A stretch of 64,000 nt of DNA from Acanthosepion pharaonis (GCA_903632075.3 CAHIKZ030000835.1:1717501-1781500); one strand, 5' to 3'; counted from the first letter of the stretch, positions 23,503-33,879 are shown. The notes: generated from the letters alone by a model not told the origin. Numbers and translations: made by a program.

Positions 23503-23764
23503 TCTCCTGGCCGGTGTCGCGAAATGTTTAGGGTCCAATGATGAAAGACATCCAACACGGAGAACTTCTTTATTTTTATTAATGTGGACATGGACTAACC
23601 ATCCAGTGGCGGTCGCCACCACCACTCTCACTGTGTAGCCGTTTTAGACACAAAAGAGAACACATCTACATGGGTTGCGTTCAAGCATGAAGCAGAACGT
23701 CGCCTCTGGGTGTTGACTTAAATATACACTTTTGTATCTGTCTATATCCACTGTGCTATGCATC

Positions 23765-23990
23765 CTCAAGGACACATGGCACAGTGGATAAACGCGTTGG
23801 TTAGATCCAGTGACAAGACCCAAAGAGTGTGAGTTCAATACCCGGTTAAGGCAGTGGAGAACTTGCAGAGAGGAATTAACAGGAGATAACTGATAACTGA
23901 CATCCATTAAAACATGGCATGTGGAACTAGAACAGTAAAAGAAATAAAGGGTTCAGTTCGACATTCCAACCACCGATTACTGGCTTGGGG
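23765..23990 (+). mobile_element. SINE (GTGGATAAAGGCGTTGG family), 3'-truncated
   Basis: Head: CACAGTGGATAAACGCGTTGG (box A-like) and GTGAGTTCAATACCCGGTTA (box B-like), then GGAGATAACTGATAACTGAC, stopping near TTCCAACCACC. Confidence 0.7.
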
Positions 23991-24044
23991 TGATGCCGAT
24001 TAAAAAAATCCACTGGATGATTAAAAAGTAACTCTCTATTTTAT

Positions 24045-24182
24045 GTATGAGCGGCCAATCAGGTGTCCTGACTTAACACCTTGTGACTCTTTCTTTGGGG
24101 TTTGGTTAAAGGAGCAATTCTGCTATACCAAACCAAGACTTTGGAAGAACTTGAAGAGCGAATACAAGAAGAAATAAGAAGA
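24045..24182 (+). mobile_element. mariner/Tc-type transposase C-terminal fragment
   Basis: Frame-shifted reading RGQSGVLT..LVTLSLGF, then TLEELEERIQEE-type sequence, corresponds to the W-P-R-SPDL-P-DFFLWG region around the third catalytic acid of IS630/mariner-type transposases. It is joined directly to the SINE body at 24180. Confidence 0.5.
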
Positions 24183-24390
24183 TAACTGATAACTGATATC
24201 AATTAAACATGGCACGTGGAACTAGAACAGTCTATCTCAGTGAGCGAAATAAAGGGTTCAGTTCGATATTCCAACCACCTGAAGAAGGCCGGAGCGTACA
24301 ACGCCCGAAACGTTGTAATGAATATGGCGACAAAGATAAGTACAATAGTCCGAATAATGTAAATAATGTACACTTTTATATTTACATTCA
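24175..24390 (+). mobile_element. SINE (GTGGATAAAGGCGTTGG family), 5'-truncated
   Basis: Starts at AGATAACTGATAACTGATAT and contains CCTGAAGAAGGCCGGAGCG, ACAACGCCCGAAACGTTGTA and AGTCCGAATAATGTAAATAA. The GGCCG/CGGCC-type stem between CTGAAGA and GAAACG is slightly broken here (GCCC). Confidence 0.7.
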
Positions 24391-24867
24391 CTTTACATTG
24401 ATATTGAGATATTAACCTATAAATTTTTATCTTCTGTTGCTTGAGTCCTGTTCTTTTGTTGCCCTTTCTTCTTGATAATGTTTTTTTTGTTGCCTTTCAG
24501 TTTTAACTATTTTGATAATGTTTTTTGTTTTTATTGACAAAATATTCTTTTATATCCTTTTACCCCCATTTCTAATTTAAAAACTATTAATGGAAGCACT
24601 TTTCGAAACATTTTAACATTAACCTTGTTTTAATAATTTAACTACCGAAAATAAAATATACCCACAACAAATTACCATGAAAATGTCTTATGTATTATTA
24701 TCCGGAAACGCTTGGGGCAATAACAACTACAGATAGTTTCTATACACATTTGGTCCTTGTAAAAAAAAATGCTGTAAGGACAAGAGAAAAACTAAATAAA
24801 AAAAAAAAAAATTCTTATCGGTCATATTCAATGAACCATGTATAAAACAAGAACTACTACCGAAATG

Positions 24868-25160
24868 TATGGACATCGAGTGGTTAAAAGGTTCGCTTTC
24901 TGACCATGGGACCCGGGTTCGAATCTCACCATGGTCGATTTGTCAGGTCTTCCTGAAGTTATCGGACTGGATCGAAGTCGATCCTAGCGTGCGGCACCTT
25001 TGAAAAGTGCCTGAAACTGGGTAGACAGAAATCTTGGGGGTCGTCGATAACCGTGCTAGCACGAAGTTACAAGTCATCGTGGCCGAGAGCTTGAGCGTTG
25101 TGGCCTTGTTCAAATTGTTGATTACGCTACGTAACACGATCTCTCCCAAAAACTGAAGGT
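24868..25160 (+). mobile_element. tRNA-derived SINE (ATCGAGTGGTTAAAAGG family), full length
   Basis: Box A-like GAGTGGTTAAAAGG and box B-like GGGTTCGAATCTC lie about 40 bp apart. A body follows with GCGTGCGGCACC, AACTGGGTAGACAG, GCACGAAGTTACAAGTCATC and CCTTGTTCAAATTGTTGAT. Fragments of the same body occur at 3055, 3340 and 4425. Confidence 0.75.
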
Positions 25161-25251
25161 GGGCTCTGTGGTTGTTGAGCAAACACAAATGTGGCTGAGT
25201 GAGTGTCTGCAATAGCCGCTTTTAGTATACGGGTATTCTTGAATACGAATA

Positions 25252-25366
<115 letters not shown>

Positions 25367-25371
25367 CATAT

Positions 25372-25440
25372 TCCCTTCGATGGGTAACTTGTCGCCATTT
25401 TATATTTTTAATTTTGCGCATGCCCATTGTTTGTCGACTG
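25372..25440 (+). mobile_element. mariner-like 5' end fragment
   Basis: GGGTAACTTGTCGCCATTTT and TTGCGCATGCCCATTGTTTG match the leader at 25655-25720 and 45365-45420. It begins right after the (TG)n tract and stops at the LINE piece that follows. Confidence 0.5.
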
Positions 25441-25444
25441 AAAC

Positions 25445-25560
25445 AGAACAGTCGATCTATCCGTTGACCTTAACACTAACAGTTCAACTGGGGAAAACTG
25501 GCTTGTAAAATTCAATACCCACAAAAGCACACTAGTAACGGTTCATCATCAGCTGGAAGA
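25445..25560 (+). mobile_element. Jockey-like LINE RT fragment
   Basis: SIYPLTLTLTVQLGKTGL in one frame and NSIPTKAH in the next correspond to VDLSSDLTLTGQWVKNWL and VNFSPAKSTLV of the copy at 7190-7384. Confidence 0.5.
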
Positions 25561-25644
25561 CTTTGAATGTTTGCCTATCATGATGAACGTTTGTATTCTC
25601 AAGGTTACTTGCTTTGAACGTTTATAAGAACTCTTCACGCTCAG

Positions 25645-26405
25645 ACTGTAATGGATAAATTGTTGCAATTTTATATTTTTAATTTTGCGCATGCGCGTTG
25701 TTTGTTTTGATTTGTCGACTGCACAGTGCAGTAGGGTCAGTTGGGTACTGTCTGTGAGAAAAAGAGCACCATGACGCAATTCACTTCGTCAAAAATTTAG
25801 AAACAGCGTTTTGTATTGCTTGGCCTTACGCCTAAAGCTCCAATACATTTTAGAGTGTTTGGGTGTCAATCTAAGGACAGTGCAGAAGATTCTGAGTCTA
25901 ATGGTGATTACGAATGTGTTTAGAATGATCACTAGAGATGGCGACGTTATGCCTTCATTTATCTTCCCTTGAAGAGGTAGTCCTTCCCTGGGCCAAGAGG
26001 GTGGCTATTGGAAGACCCTATGTCTGACAACAGGATTGTGCAACATGCCACAGTCGTGGCTGTCAGACAATTTCTGCGACCACATCACCCCTTATATCTG
26101 ACCACCTAACTCCCTATACTGCAACTCCTGTGATTATTATGTGTGGGTGCATTTGAGTGAGTGACAGACAGGACTCCTTGTAACACCAAAGATGAACTGT
26201 AGCAACATTCACCAACTTGAACAAGGAGACCGTCCAGGAGAGACACGGGAGATTCCGAAGTTATCTGGAAGCTGTAGTTGAATCCAATGGCGATTTTATT
26301 GAATAAATTCATTCTTTAGTATTTTAAGATATTTTTGTGTAATTTTGGTAAATATATCTGTTAAAATGAAATGTCATCGTTATTTTCATTTTTGCGTAAT
26401 TTATC
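25645..26405 (+). mobile_element. mariner-like transposon, internally deleted
   Basis: Leader with TTGCGCATGCGCGTTGTTTG, then a short N-terminal piece, then a jump to GDVMPSFIF, WPKRVAIGRPYV-type and NYCV/DYYVW-type blocks, and the C-terminal part ending near 26305. The 3' tail (ATTTTAAGATATTTTTGTGT and TGTTAAAATGAAATGTCATC) ends at a (CA)n(TA)n tract. Frameshifts and stops are present. Confidence 0.7.
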
Positions 26406-26419
26406 CATCGCAATCTATA

Positions 26420-27215
<796 letters not shown>

Positions 27216-27224
27216 TGTAAGCGT

Positions 27225-27480
27225 GGATGTGTAGGTGGTTTAATAGATAATGACTCACAATTATTAATCGGAGAGAGCCGAGTTCCAATTCCAGTTGGGT
27301 TCATTATATTCCGCTACGCGCAAAATACCTTTGGAAAAGGTATGAATCCATCTATTCTCCCCCAAGCCATGGGTTAATTAGAAAGACTTGTTTCACTAAA
27401 TCATTATTACCCACCCCCCCGGAAAATATTCTTACAATCTAAAAATGTTTTCTGGCTTTAAATAACCTGCCGTAAAAAAC
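27225..27480 (+). mobile_element. degenerate SINE (GTGGAGTAATGG family)
   Basis: Box B region GAGAGCCGAGTTCCAATTCC, then GGAAAAGGTATGAATCC, a TCTCCCCC run and GCCATGGGTTAATTAG in family order. Confidence 0.55.
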
Positions 27481-27514
27481 GAATCAATCAATCATAACAC
27501 AACATTGGGATATT

Positions 27515-27600
27515 TATTTTACACTTCTTTTATGTTCCGTGTCCATTCAGGGTGTGGGCGATCATGGCTCTCTACATCTTCTAATAATTTTAAACTAAGA
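27515..27600 (-). mobile_element. RTE-type LINE 3' end fragment
   Basis: GTGTCCATTCAGGGTGTGGG, then CGATCATGGCTCTC on plus, is the reverse of the family's C-terminal WRAMI...VLNG region. Confidence 0.55.
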
Positions 27601-27847
27601 ACAATGATTCTATGCTTACTATCAATCCACTTCTACTTCCACCATCCATTTACACATGATCATTAGGTAGGTTTCACTTCGTTTCTCACATAGACGCAAC
27701 ATGATCTTCCTACTTTCATAGATAGATAAATAAATTTGCATAAATAATATTCTTTTTAATTCCAAAGAAAGTTTGTACCCTTACTATAATCCCAGTTCTT
27801 GTTCTATTATCCATTTATATAAGTTTGTGAGGGACGTTTCTCGTGCC

Positions 27848-28005
27848 CCCCCCCAATAGGCGTAAAATATTCTTTTACCTGAGGTTGATCGAAATTTTCC
27901 CCATAGGCGCAAAATAATGTTTTACCTGAGGTTGCTCGAGATTTCTCCCATAGGTGCAAAATAATCTTTACTAGAGGTTGTTCGAAGTTTCCCTCTGCTT
28001 CTCTC
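27848..28005. repeat. short tandem repeat, about 57-bp unit, 3 copies
   Basis: CCCATAGGCGCAAAATAAT, then TTTTACCTGAGGTTG and TCGA.ATTT, repeats three times after a C-run. Copies differ at several positions. Confidence 0.7.
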
Positions 28006-28019
28006 ACCTTTAATGCGAT

Positions 28020-28205
28020 GTACGAACCGGAAATATCAAAATCAAACAAGTAAAAATATTTAAATACCTGTGAAGTGTCTAAATAAAAATAATAGAAAAA
28101 AATGACACCGTCATTCGAAGGGGCATTGTTATAGTGAAAGATTCCTCCAAAAATTAAACAAAGTATTAAGAAAGACGAAAATATCGTTACAATCAAGGAA
28201 AGAAT
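28020..28205 (+). mobile_element. RTE-type LINE fragment (RT end), interrupted
   Basis: Reads NIKIKQVKIFKYL, then RGIVIVKDSSKIKQSIKK and IKERMLNS, equivalent to the DVKIKQVQKFNYLGS..KKRVLNC segment elsewhere. The next residues of the same protein resume at 28380 after the LINE tail at 28215-28375. Confidence 0.65.
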
Positions 28206-28214
28206 GCTGAACTC

Positions 28215-28375
28215 CTTCCTTGTCCTTTGGACAATTAAGGGATTTATCCCTTGTTTCCTGTTTAAGATTGAGTTTTCGGTTCTTTAGACGAAAATATTCT
28301 AATTTTTATTTAAAAGCAGTAAATCCTTGCCTTTTAGTTGCATTAATGTCTTGCATAGGTTAAAATGATTAAAGT
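28215..28375 (+). mobile_element. LINE 3' end inserted in an RTE copy
   Basis: GGGATTTATCCCTTGTTTCC, then GTTTTCGGTTCTTTAG and TTAAAATGATTAAAGT, is the Jockey-like 3' UTR. It separates two consecutive parts of an RTE protein, so it is a younger nested insertion. Confidence 0.65.
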
Positions 28376-28377
28376 AA

Positions 28378-28790
28378 TGTAATATCAATCCTCCTATATG
28401 GCAGTGAATGCTGGACAATCTCCTCACAGATGGAGAGAAGACTTGAGGCTACAGAGATGTGGTTCTATAGATGGATGCTGAGAATACACAGAAAAGTGTG
28501 CTTAACTGCCATGTAATATCAATCCTCCTATATGGCAGTGAATGCTGGACAATCTCACAGATCACAGATGAAGCTACAGAGACTTGAGGCAGAGAGTACA
28601 AAAGAAACAGAGATGTGGTTCTATAGAAGGATGCTGAGAATACAGATGAAGAAAGAAAAGAGTGGTTCTATAACTGATATGTCATATCAATCCTCCTATA
28701 TGGTAGTGAATGCTGGACAATCTCCTCACAGATGAAGAAGAGATTTTAAGCAACAAAGCTGTGGTTCTACTAAAAGTTATTTTTTATCAT
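28378..28790 (+). mobile_element. RTE LINE segment in three tandem copies
   Basis: The segment encoding SILLYGSECWTIS and, further on, TEMWFYR.MLRI starts at 28380, 28514 and 28683, giving intervals of about 134 and 169 bp. A LINE normally has this once, so the segment was multiplied after insertion. Confidence 0.8.
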
Positions 28791-28919
28791 TTCTTGGAAT
28801 GTCTAGGAAAGATACTCTCGACATCAAGAGTAATATTTGAAAAAAAAATTAGAAGAAAGGAATTATTTATCAATAAAAGATAAATACACTTCAGATTGAG
28901 TGAAAAAATGATTTGTTTA

Positions 28920-29250
28920 CATCAGAGAATGGGGGGAGGCATAGTAAAAAGACAAACATTGCTGAGAGTCACAAAGAATAGGACGTTGTGGAGAACCATG
29001 ATCACCTACTTAACGAGCTTGTGTAAATGGAAAGCAGATCAGAGAGTGGGAAGCATAGTAAAATGACGAACATTGCAGAGAGCCACAAAGAATAGGACGT
29101 TGTGGAGAACCATGATCACTTATCTTACTTAGTTTGTATAAATGGAATGCATATCACGGTCTGGTAGGGATAGTAAAAAACAAACATTGCTGAGAGCCAC
29201 AAAGGATAGGAAGTTGCGGAGAGCCACGAAAGCACCATATAAAATTAGAG
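28920..29250 (+). mobile_element. RTE LINE C-terminal segment in three tandem copies
   Basis: The segment with CATAGTAAAA...ACAAACATTGCTGAGAG, then AAAGAATAGGACGTTGTGGA, starts at about 28938, 29052 and 29169 (intervals about 114 and 117). It encodes the SIVK.QTLLRATKNRTLWRTMI end of the same LINE. Confidence 0.8.
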
Positions 29251-29565
29251 TTGTTATGATTTCGCCGGGGACGTGTTATCTGTTTGCATGTCGACCTTTT
29301 GACCTTGTATCAAAAAGTTGCTACGTTTTGTAAATAACAGCATCAATGAAACGAGTGGGAGAAGGGCAAACACACAAATCATTGAAAAATCAATCAGGAG
29401 AAACGTACCAAATTAAATGCCAACACTTTTCAAATATATCTTAACCAAACAAGAAAAAAACCCTGAAATATTACAGCGGATATCAAAGAAATAAGTACCG
29501 TATATATTCGCATTATTCAACCTTTGAAGACCTAATTTTTGAAGATAACTTGCCACCAACTTGGT

Positions 29566-29568
<3 letters not shown>
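29250..29568. other. no recognised feature
   Basis: AT-rich; nothing identified. Confidence 0.4.
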
Positions 29569-29622
<54 letters not shown>

Positions 29623-29730
29623 CCAAACAAGTTGTCTGTTTTTTCATTAAAAAACCCATTGAGAAATGGATTTACCAATTAGGTTTACCAAGGATATATA
29701 TAATATAATATATATATATATATATATATT
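29569..29730. repeat. (TA)n microsatellites
   Basis: (TA)n at about 29570-29620 and a second, interrupted tract at 29694-29729. Confidence 0.9.
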
Positions 29731-30094
29731 GGTCAACGGCGTAGTCAAGACCATTATAAAACGCTAATTTTAAATGACGTGTATGATGCGGCCCCCCTAA
29801 TATTAGCTTCAAAATTAGTTCTTCAAACGTCGCATGAGACGCGAGCATATACAGTAATTCGGAGATAATTACTTAAATTACCAAATTAAAAATAAATGAA
29901 TTATTACCTCGTTATGCGCAGTTGAGAGGTTTACTATTTCCTTATAATAAGACAGTATATATGTATGGAGAGAGAACATGCGTATACATACGCATACTAC
30001 TACATATATACACATATTGGCAAAAACAAGACTGCTCACAAGCACGCACACACGAACACTAAACAACATGGGAAGTGTCTGTATGCCTGTGTAT

Positions 30095-30500
30095 GTGTGT
30101 TGGTTGGTTCTTTTGTTTTATGACATATCAACCTCAGTTTGAAATAGATTCATAGCGATAGTTTGGTAATAAAGGTGTGTATGTATACATATATATTTCA
30201 ACCATTTTTCAATTACTCATATTTTTGAGTTTTTTTCAAAAATGTATCGCTGGTAATTTTTTTTTTTTTTTTTTACAAAGTATTTCTGGTATTAAAACCC
30301 ACATTTACACCTTCATATTCCCCGACCACAGTCTGGGGGTCAACCACTTACCCATAGCTGGGACCCCAACAGGTGCCACCACCCCGGGTCAGGGCGGACC
30401 CCGGAACACCAACATCTAAGAGGTGGCTCCACACTCCTCAAAACCTCCCGACCAGAGGACTCGCCGTTGGACGTAGTTCATCGTTATACCCAGGACACGG
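30095..30500 (+). mobile_element. unclassified interspersed repeat, copy 2
   Basis: Homologous to 18750-19210: ACATATCAACCTCAG, TCGCTGGTAAT plus T-run, CCCATAGCTGGGACCC, GGGTCAGGGCGGACC, and the end GTTGGACGTAGTTCATCGTT. The more GC-rich 3' half is better conserved than the 5' half. Confidence 0.6.
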
Positions 30501-30524
30501 ATGTAGATTATCGTCATACCAAGG

Positions 30525-30590
30525 ACGGATATATGTATGTGTGTATGTATGTGTGTATGTATGTATGTGTGTATATATATGTGTATACTA
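30525..30590. repeat. (TATG/TGTG)n microsatellite
   Basis: Irregular TATG and TGTG units. Confidence 0.85.
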
Positions 30591-30761
30591 ATTCCTTATA
30601 ATGAGACAATATGTATGTATGGAGAGGGAATATACGTATAAATATACAGGCTGAGAAAAACACACACAATACAAAGAACGGAAATAGATCTAAGAACACA
30701 CAGGGGTCATTAAACGATAAGAATACAGATATCTTTCCTCACCTTTCTCGAACAATCTTAA

Positions 30762-31527
30762 TCTTTATCTATAAAAGGCAGGATGTGTGTGTGTGTGTGT
30801 AACGAATGCACGGCCGCAATTTTCGACGGATTTGCACCAAAATTTACATGCACATGCTCCAAGTTAGCGGGAAGGCCAAAGCCGACTTTGCATTTCCCAA
30901 CTCCCATCGATAGAAAAATAATAGATTTTTTCATGCTTCTACGGAAGTTTTCATGTAGTTTGCGGCCATTTTCTACTGGCCAGAGTGTGGGCCTATAGCT
31001 GGCTGCCACGAATAGGCAGGAAGATTCTATTGGCCAGCGTGAGAGCCAACAGCTGGCTGACACGAATGTTAACTAGCATGCAAAAAAAAAATCGATAGCT
31101 GCATTCGTCACAAGTGGGAAAAATTTAAATCTGCATGGCACTTTACTCCAATTGGCTCATTCGCTTGCTTAAACTCAACGTTGATTCTGATTCCGCAGAA
31201 TTGGGTTGGGTGTGAAAAAGTATTTGTTGTTAACATTCTTTTTTCATTCAGTTTTTCCAGTTACGTTTCCTTTTTTAAAGCTGATCGTTTTGTGTTTATT
31301 TTGTTTAGTTCTTTTTTCATAACAGATTTAATGTTTAGTATAGAGCTTAGGAAAAATTCGCAGTGTGAGATAGGCAAGAAGTAAGGCATGTAGCAACATC
31401 AGCACGGCAAAGGGCACTCCTTTAAAAGGCAAGGAAGGGCAAAAATTTTAAGTCAAGTGATAGCGATTGCTGTATGACTCGTACGATTTTTTAATCAAGC
31501 ACGGGCAACGCCGGGCCATGCTGCTAG
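30762..31527 (+). mobile_element. non-autonomous Helitron, about 766 bp
   Basis: The 5' end is TCTTTATCTATAAAAGG, followed by a (TG)n run. The 3' end is ACGGGCAACGCCGGGCC, a short GC-rich palindromic patch, then ATGCTGCTAG. The element starts with TC, ends with CTAG, and sits between A (30761) and T (31528), exactly the A|T target of Helitrons, with no target duplication. The interior has two near-repeats (TGGCC...GCTGGCTG near 30980 and 31030) and no Rep/helicase frame, so it depends on an autonomous relative. Both ends look intact. Confidence 0.8.
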
Positions 31528-31659
31528 TTGTTTTATAACCTTTCAAGCAGAAGAACTTTCTCATTGCCAGTTCAAGAAAGATATTTGTGTCACTAACACA
31601 CAAAAAAGAGAATGTTTAACATCGAAAAACATAAGGAAAATTAATTTATTTTAATAATA

Positions 31660-31797
31660 TGTGGAAATATCCACTCTTTGCCTGAAGATCGCGAGACCCG
31701 AAACACGTGTTGCAAAATTCTGGAAATAAAGCATAAAATATATTTAAAAAAATCCACGTAACAACCAAAAACGTTTGCAGTTTCTTGTACTTTTGTA

Positions 31798-31805
<8 letters not shown>
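31660..31805 (+). mobile_element. Penelope-like element tail with hammerhead-like fold
   Basis: TTTGCCTGAAGATCGCG, then CCCGAAACACGTGTTGCAAA, ends in a (TA)n tract. Stem I would be TTTGC/GCAAA flanking exactly the CTGAAGA and the putative cleavage site; stem III would be ACAC/GTGT. Hammerheads in Penelope-like elements are established; membership of this copy is inference. Confidence 0.5.

Positions 31806-31861
<56 letters not shown>
31805..31861. repeat. (TA)n microsatellite
   Basis: About 28 TA units. Confidence 0.95.
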
Positions 31862-31863
<2 letters not shown>

Positions 31864-32885
31864 TCAGCGGCATACAGAGCTGAGGGGATTGAAGCTCCTT
31901 ATGTTTTACTGGAACCAAGAACTAAACGACTAAATTCGTCTCCTTGAGCCTAATATCCGACAATGCTATTGAAGTGAGTTTCATAATTAATTTTCAAAAT
32001 ACATCAGAAAACTTCATTTTGTTCTCGAAACATTATCACCTAAGATATTTGTACACACTTGTGTTCCAAATAGACGTGGTGTTTGAAATAAATGGAGCGG
32101 ATGGAATTTCGAATATTTTTATTTTTTATTTTTTTGTATTAAAACAGTTTTGTCCTAGAATTCTCGCAGACATATATGAGCGGAAATTTCCAGAATGTTT
32201 AATAAAAGGGGTGATTGTAATAAGGATGGTCCGAATGAATTTTTCACCCCAAAGTGTACAATCGTCTCTTATCGTCTATTTGAAATTCAAAGGTAAGTTT
32301 TATATGCGGACAGATTATATATGCTTGAAAATATCTACAACTTACAACAAATGTGCGTTTAAAATCTAAATAAAATAATCTTTATTGTATGATAAGCGAT
32401 TTAAAAAAATATTCGTTTTATGAGCACAGATAAAAAAAATAAATCGCATATTTATCTTTAATAAGATTTCTCGAAGATTCAGGCCGGTAGAGGAAAATAA
32501 AGAAATATACTGTTTAACAAATAAACAACTAAAATGGATAGCAAGTAGATACAATAATCGCATATTTACGATGTTGATCTTCCACACTACTTCGAACAAA
32601 AGGTTGGAAAGGAATCCGCTACGATTACCGGAAGACAATAACTGTTACTATATTTGAAAAACTGATTTTCGTGAAAAATTGTTTTAATAGATATTTTATA
32701 AATTTCAGCTAAAAGTATCACTGGCTTCTCGGTCAATAAATGCTGAATATTTCCTTATAAGGAAACGGTTAATATTACGATTTCCATTAACATAGGGAGA
32801 AAAAAAAACATACAAAAGAATGCTCCACACCTAATGACAGACTAAATATTTCCTTATATAAATATCACCCGGTAAACACTCCACT
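31862..32885. other. AT-rich unique stretch with weak open frames
   Basis: The longest frame is 31944-32369 (+), 141 codons, rich in Ile, Phe, Tyr and Lys, with no recognisable domain and no repeat homology that I see. A 90-codon minus frame lies at 32366-32638. AT-rich DNA yields such frames readily; I consider neither a demonstrated gene. Confidence 0.3.
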
Positions 32886-32889
32886 CCGG

Positions 32890-33050
32890 TTTTTTTAAAC
32901 AGGAGTAGAGGTTTATCCCTTGTTTCCTGTTTAGGGTTGGGTTTCCGGTTCCTTCTAAAGACTTTTCATTCTCTTTCACTACCAGTAGCCCCTTGCGTCT
33001 TAGTGGTATTATCACCTTGCTTAGGGTGAATTGTTTAAAAATAAATAGGT
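32890..33050 (+). mobile_element. LINE 3' end
   Basis: GGTTTATCCCTTGTTTCCTG, TTGGGTTTCCGGTTCC, CACTACCAGTAGCCCC and CACCTTGCTTAGGGTG, then TTTAAAAATAAA. One of the best-preserved copies of this tail. Confidence 0.7.
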
Positions 33051-33395
33051 ATTTCTTCTGGCCAGCCACGACTAGTAGTTTTATGCAAATCGTAACACTT
33101 AATCCTCTTAAGATGTTCATATTTACACACAATTCTTTAAAAAGGATACTGTATCTTCAAAACCGAATACTAAGCGATATGTTTACGTCTGATTACTAGG
33201 AAATGTTGTTATCAAAAATTTTGGACAATTTGGGAAGAAAACAGTCTTTTTATTCCTGTTACTCAGCGTTTTCCGTTTCTTTTCAGGAATTTTTATGTCT
33301 TCCAAATTTTTTTTAAAATCAAATGTCGAACTTCCTTTTCTAGCAAATTGTTCATTCTTTGAGAAAACCATTTCGGGCTTTAAGTTTTCTAAATA
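33050..33395. other. no recognised feature
   Basis: AT-rich; nothing identified. Confidence 0.4.
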
Positions 33396-33397
33396 TA

Positions 33398-33460
33398 CGC
33401 TTTCTACATTCTGATGAAATTATTCTGGGCTCGATCAATTACTATATATGATTATTCTAA
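33398..33460 (+). mobile_element. tail fragment of the hammerhead SINE
   Basis: GCTTTCTACATTCTGATGAA, then TTATTCTGGGCTCGATCAAT, matches 33774-33828 and, more loosely, 62665-62715. It is a separate tail copy just upstream of the fuller SINE. Confidence 0.6.
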
Positions 33461-33499
33461 ATAATCCCCCCAAAATTTCTTCACTGTATATATCCTTGC

Positions 33500-33817
33500 T
33501 TGACCCAAGTAATGCTCCTGAGGAGCAGCTAAGGGTCAACAAGCAGGCGTGGCTCTTGGGGCACTGTTCCGAAGTTATCCGCATACTTGGATGAGTATCG
33601 CTGCCAAACTGAGTGAATAGCAGCGCTATATCGAGTCTAGTTAGGGACCTCTTCGTCCCTGAGGCCCGTGGTACAGTTGGTATGACATATGCGTTGTATG
33701 GAAATGGTCCGGATTCGATTCTCGGTAGTGGATGCTCACTACTTATGAGTCCCAAATAGGAAACGGCCGTCTAGTGCTTTCTGCATTCTAATGAAGATTA
33801 TTCTGGGATCGATGAAT

Positions 33818-33830
<13 letters not shown>
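33500..33830 (+). mobile_element. tRNA-derived SINE with hammerhead ribozyme motif, copy 1
   Basis: A tRNA-like promoter lies at about 33664-33728: box A-like GTGGTACAGTTGG and box B-like GGATTCGATTC. It is followed by the hammerhead motif at 33737-33776. An older hammerhead-like CTGAGGA motif lies at 33518, 224 bp before the main one. The body shares CTTGGATGAGT and AGCGCTATATCGAGTCT with 62390-62720. The tail ends in a (TA)n tract. Confidence 0.75.
33737..33776 (+). ncRNA. hammerhead ribozyme motif (type I), core damaged
   Basis: Stem I CACTA/TAGTG lies directly around the core, and stem III ACGGCCGT precedes the putative cleavage site after C33771. Box CTTATGA (33742-33748) replaces CTGATGA, and the GGACGAAA side is shortened to GGAAAC, so the catalytic core and stem II are broken. 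Compare the intact core at 62637. Related hammerheads are established in schistosome SINEs. Confidence 0.7.

Positions 33831-33869
<39 letters not shown>
33823..33869. repeat. (TA)n microsatellite
   Basis: TA tract following the SINE tail. Confidence 0.95.
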
Positions 33870-33870
<1 letters not shown>

Positions 33871-33879
33871 TAACTATAC

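Noticed and set aside
31944..32369. 141-codon gene
   Set aside because: AT-rich composition, no domain, no splice or promoter context; expected by chance at this base composition.
33411..33417. CTGATGA in the upstream SINE tail as another hammerhead
   Set aside because: No stem II and no GAAA follow; the homologous position in the other tail copy reads CTAATGA.
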